Assembly (NCBI GenBank): GCA_023393915.1
Contig: JAEXBS010000092.1
Location: 1 to 6,628 of the forward strand
Length of the DNA: 6,628 bases
Source of the DNA: Bacteroidota bacterium
Lineage (GTDB): Bacteria; Bacteroidota; Bacteroidia; Flavobacteriales; Weeksellaceae
Direction: 5' to 3'
Under the pieces are notes generated by a model that saw only the letters and a list, made by a program, of their open reading frames with translations, was not told the DNA's origin and searched no databases. Made by a program: the position numbers and the translations under genes. Positions 6,179-6,628 of the stretch are shown here, piece after piece. Position 1 is the stretch's first letter, and each line of letters begins with the position of its first letter.

Positions 6179-6283
6179 GGGGGTTAAGTGAAGCTTTGAT
6201 AACTATTCATGCTGGGCAGCGGTTCAAGCATTCAGCGACTGCGTTTGCATATGCGACTGAATAGCCGAGGGGGTTAAGTGAAG
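6179..6283 (+). repeat. Pair of 15-bp direct repeats, 90 bp apart
   Basis: GGGGGTTAAGTGAAG occurs exactly at 6179-6193 and 6269-6283. The 75 bases between carry no gene. The second copy directly adjoins the GGGGGCA array. Such spaced repeats could be binding sites for integrase or AlpA-like excision factor, or the trace of a small duplication or insertion. Confidence 0.6.
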
Positions 6284-6285
6284 GC

Positions 6286-6365
6286 GGGGGCAAAAAAGTG
6301 GGGGCATCGGAAATGTGCCCCCCCTTTTTAAAAATATGCCCCCAAATGTGCCCCCAGATGCCCCC
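6286..6365. repeat. GGGGGCA/TGCCCCC motif array, integrase arm-site-like
   Basis: Six copies of a 7-bp motif lie in 80 bases. GGGGGCA is on the plus strand at 6286-6292 and 6300-6306. Its complement TGCCCCC is at 6316-6322, 6337-6343, 6349-6355 and 6359-6365, with spacings of 21, 12 and 10. Closely spaced G-rich repeats next to a tRNA 3' end are typical of the arm-type sites of tyrosine integrases in tRNA-targeting islands. The inverted pair 6300-6306/6316-6322, followed by CC and five Ts, could also act as a plus-strand terminator. The repeats are seen directly; the integrase role is inferred. Confidence 0.55.
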
Positions 6366-6372
6366 GGATTGC

Positions 6373-6412
6373 AGCGCATTTTCATAGACCGTTACGGACT
6401 TTAGAATGCGCT
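6373..6412. repeat. 8-bp inverted repeat between the motif array and the tRNA terminator
   Basis: AGCGCATT (6373-6380) and AATGCGCT (6405-6412) are perfect inverted arms separated by 24 bases, which include the near-palindrome CCGTTACGG. It may be part of an attachment region; the long loop makes a simple hairpin role less likely. Confidence 0.35.
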
Positions 6413-6423
6413 CTACAGAGGAG

Positions 6424-6464
6424 AAAACAAAAAAGGCCGGAAGCTTGTGGAAGCTTACGGCCTT
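6424..6464 (-). terminator. Intrinsic terminator of the tRNA-Arg gene
   Basis: Read on the minus strand, AAGGCCG-T-AAGCTT pairs with AAGCTT-C-CGGCCTT across a CCAC loop, a 13-bp stem with one mismatch, followed by a TTTTTTGTTTTC tract. It begins 5 bases after the CCA end of the tRNA, so it ends the tRNA transcript. If an element is integrated at the tRNA 3' end, this terminator either lies within the duplicated att core or was supplied by the element. Confidence 0.88.
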
Positions 6465-6469
6465 GAGTT

Positions 6470-6544
6470 TGGTATCCCGGACAGGAATCGAACCTGTATC
6501 CATTTCTTAGGAGGAAATTGTTCTATCCATTGAACTACCGGGAC
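6470..6544 (-). tRNA. tRNA-Arg (anticodon CCU)
   Basis: The minus strand folds into a full cloverleaf of 75 bases with encoded CCA (6472-6470). The acceptor GTCCCGG pairs with CCGGGAT (one G-U). The D stem is GTTC/GAAC with an AATGGATA loop. The anticodon stem is ATTTC/GAAAT with loop CTCCTAA, giving anticodon CCT at 6511-6509 (reads AGG). The T stem is ACAGG/CCTGT with a TTCGATT loop. The gene is intact and its 3' end faces the element-like DNA on the left. tRNA-Arg(CCU) is a well-known integration site for islands and prophages. Confidence 0.97.
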
Positions 6545-6628
6545 ATCGGCGCAGTTGATAGCTGTGCAGCAGCTTGGCTGCAGCAGGATCAGGGCGGTAT
6601 TGTAAATGCCGTGGGCCTGCTGCCAGCC
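6545..6628 (-). promoter_or_regulatory. Upstream region of tRNA-Arg, weak promoter candidates
   Basis: On the minus strand TACAAT (6603-6598) and TATCAA (6560-6555) resemble -10 boxes, but neither has a good -35 at the right distance within the window. The stretch is GC-rich with GCTGCAG-type repeats and no gene. It is probably host chromosome outside the element. Confidence 0.25.

Noticed and set aside
6207..6503. Minus-strand open frame (98 codons) starting inside the tRNA and reading through the motif array
   Set aside because: The N-terminal residues are translated tRNA sequence, and the GIWGHIWGHI segment is translated GGGGGCA repeats. Such frames are a known artefact at tRNA attachment regions, and no integrase domain follows.

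Overview
The window looks like the replication/control end of a small integrated element (a genomic island or phage satellite) in a beta-proteobacterium, ending at a host tRNA gene. The organism is most likely in Burkholderiales, with Comamonadaceae my best guess. That rests on the high-GC, GTG/CTG/GCC-rich coding style and on the AlpA plus DUF927 gene pairing; no marker gene fixes the genus. All protein genes read left to right, and the tRNA reads right to left from the far end.

Left part (1-2282): the C-terminal tail of an upstream frame; an unrecognised 120-aa gene (45-407); an intergenic stretch with a perfect consensus LexA/SOS box (424-439) and two small hairpins; an unrecognised 274-aa gene (544-1368); an AlpA-type helix-turn-helix regulator (1559-1783) preceded by a strong dyad; and an unrecognised 160-aa gene (1800-2282) that overlaps the next gene by ATGA.

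Centre (2279-5287): a 1002-aa replication protein with a PriCT-2-like N-terminus, coiled coil, Toprim domain, low-complexity linker and DUF927 helicase-type ATPase with Walker A and B. It ends at a good intrinsic terminator (5327-5356). It resembles in concept the primase-helicase of P4-type satellites.

Right part (5357-6469): about 1.1 kb without a convincing gene but dense in cis-acting structure. It holds several dyads; paired GTTCCCA iterons around a very AT-rich core with a palindromic copy (5710-5829, a candidate replication origin); two 15-bp direct repeats; and a cluster of GGGGGCA/TGCCCCC motifs resembling integrase arm sites. Next come the terminator and gene of tRNA-Arg(CCU) on the minus strand (6470-6544). 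The 3' end of the tRNA faces the element, the usual geometry for tRNA-targeted integration. No integrase lies in the window; if the model is right it should be further left.

Working model (inference): DNA damage relieves LexA repression at 424-439, the operon-like block is expressed, AlpA acts as regulator or excision factor, and the DUF927 protein starts replication at the iteron region. The att-like region next to tRNA-Arg marks the element's right boundary.
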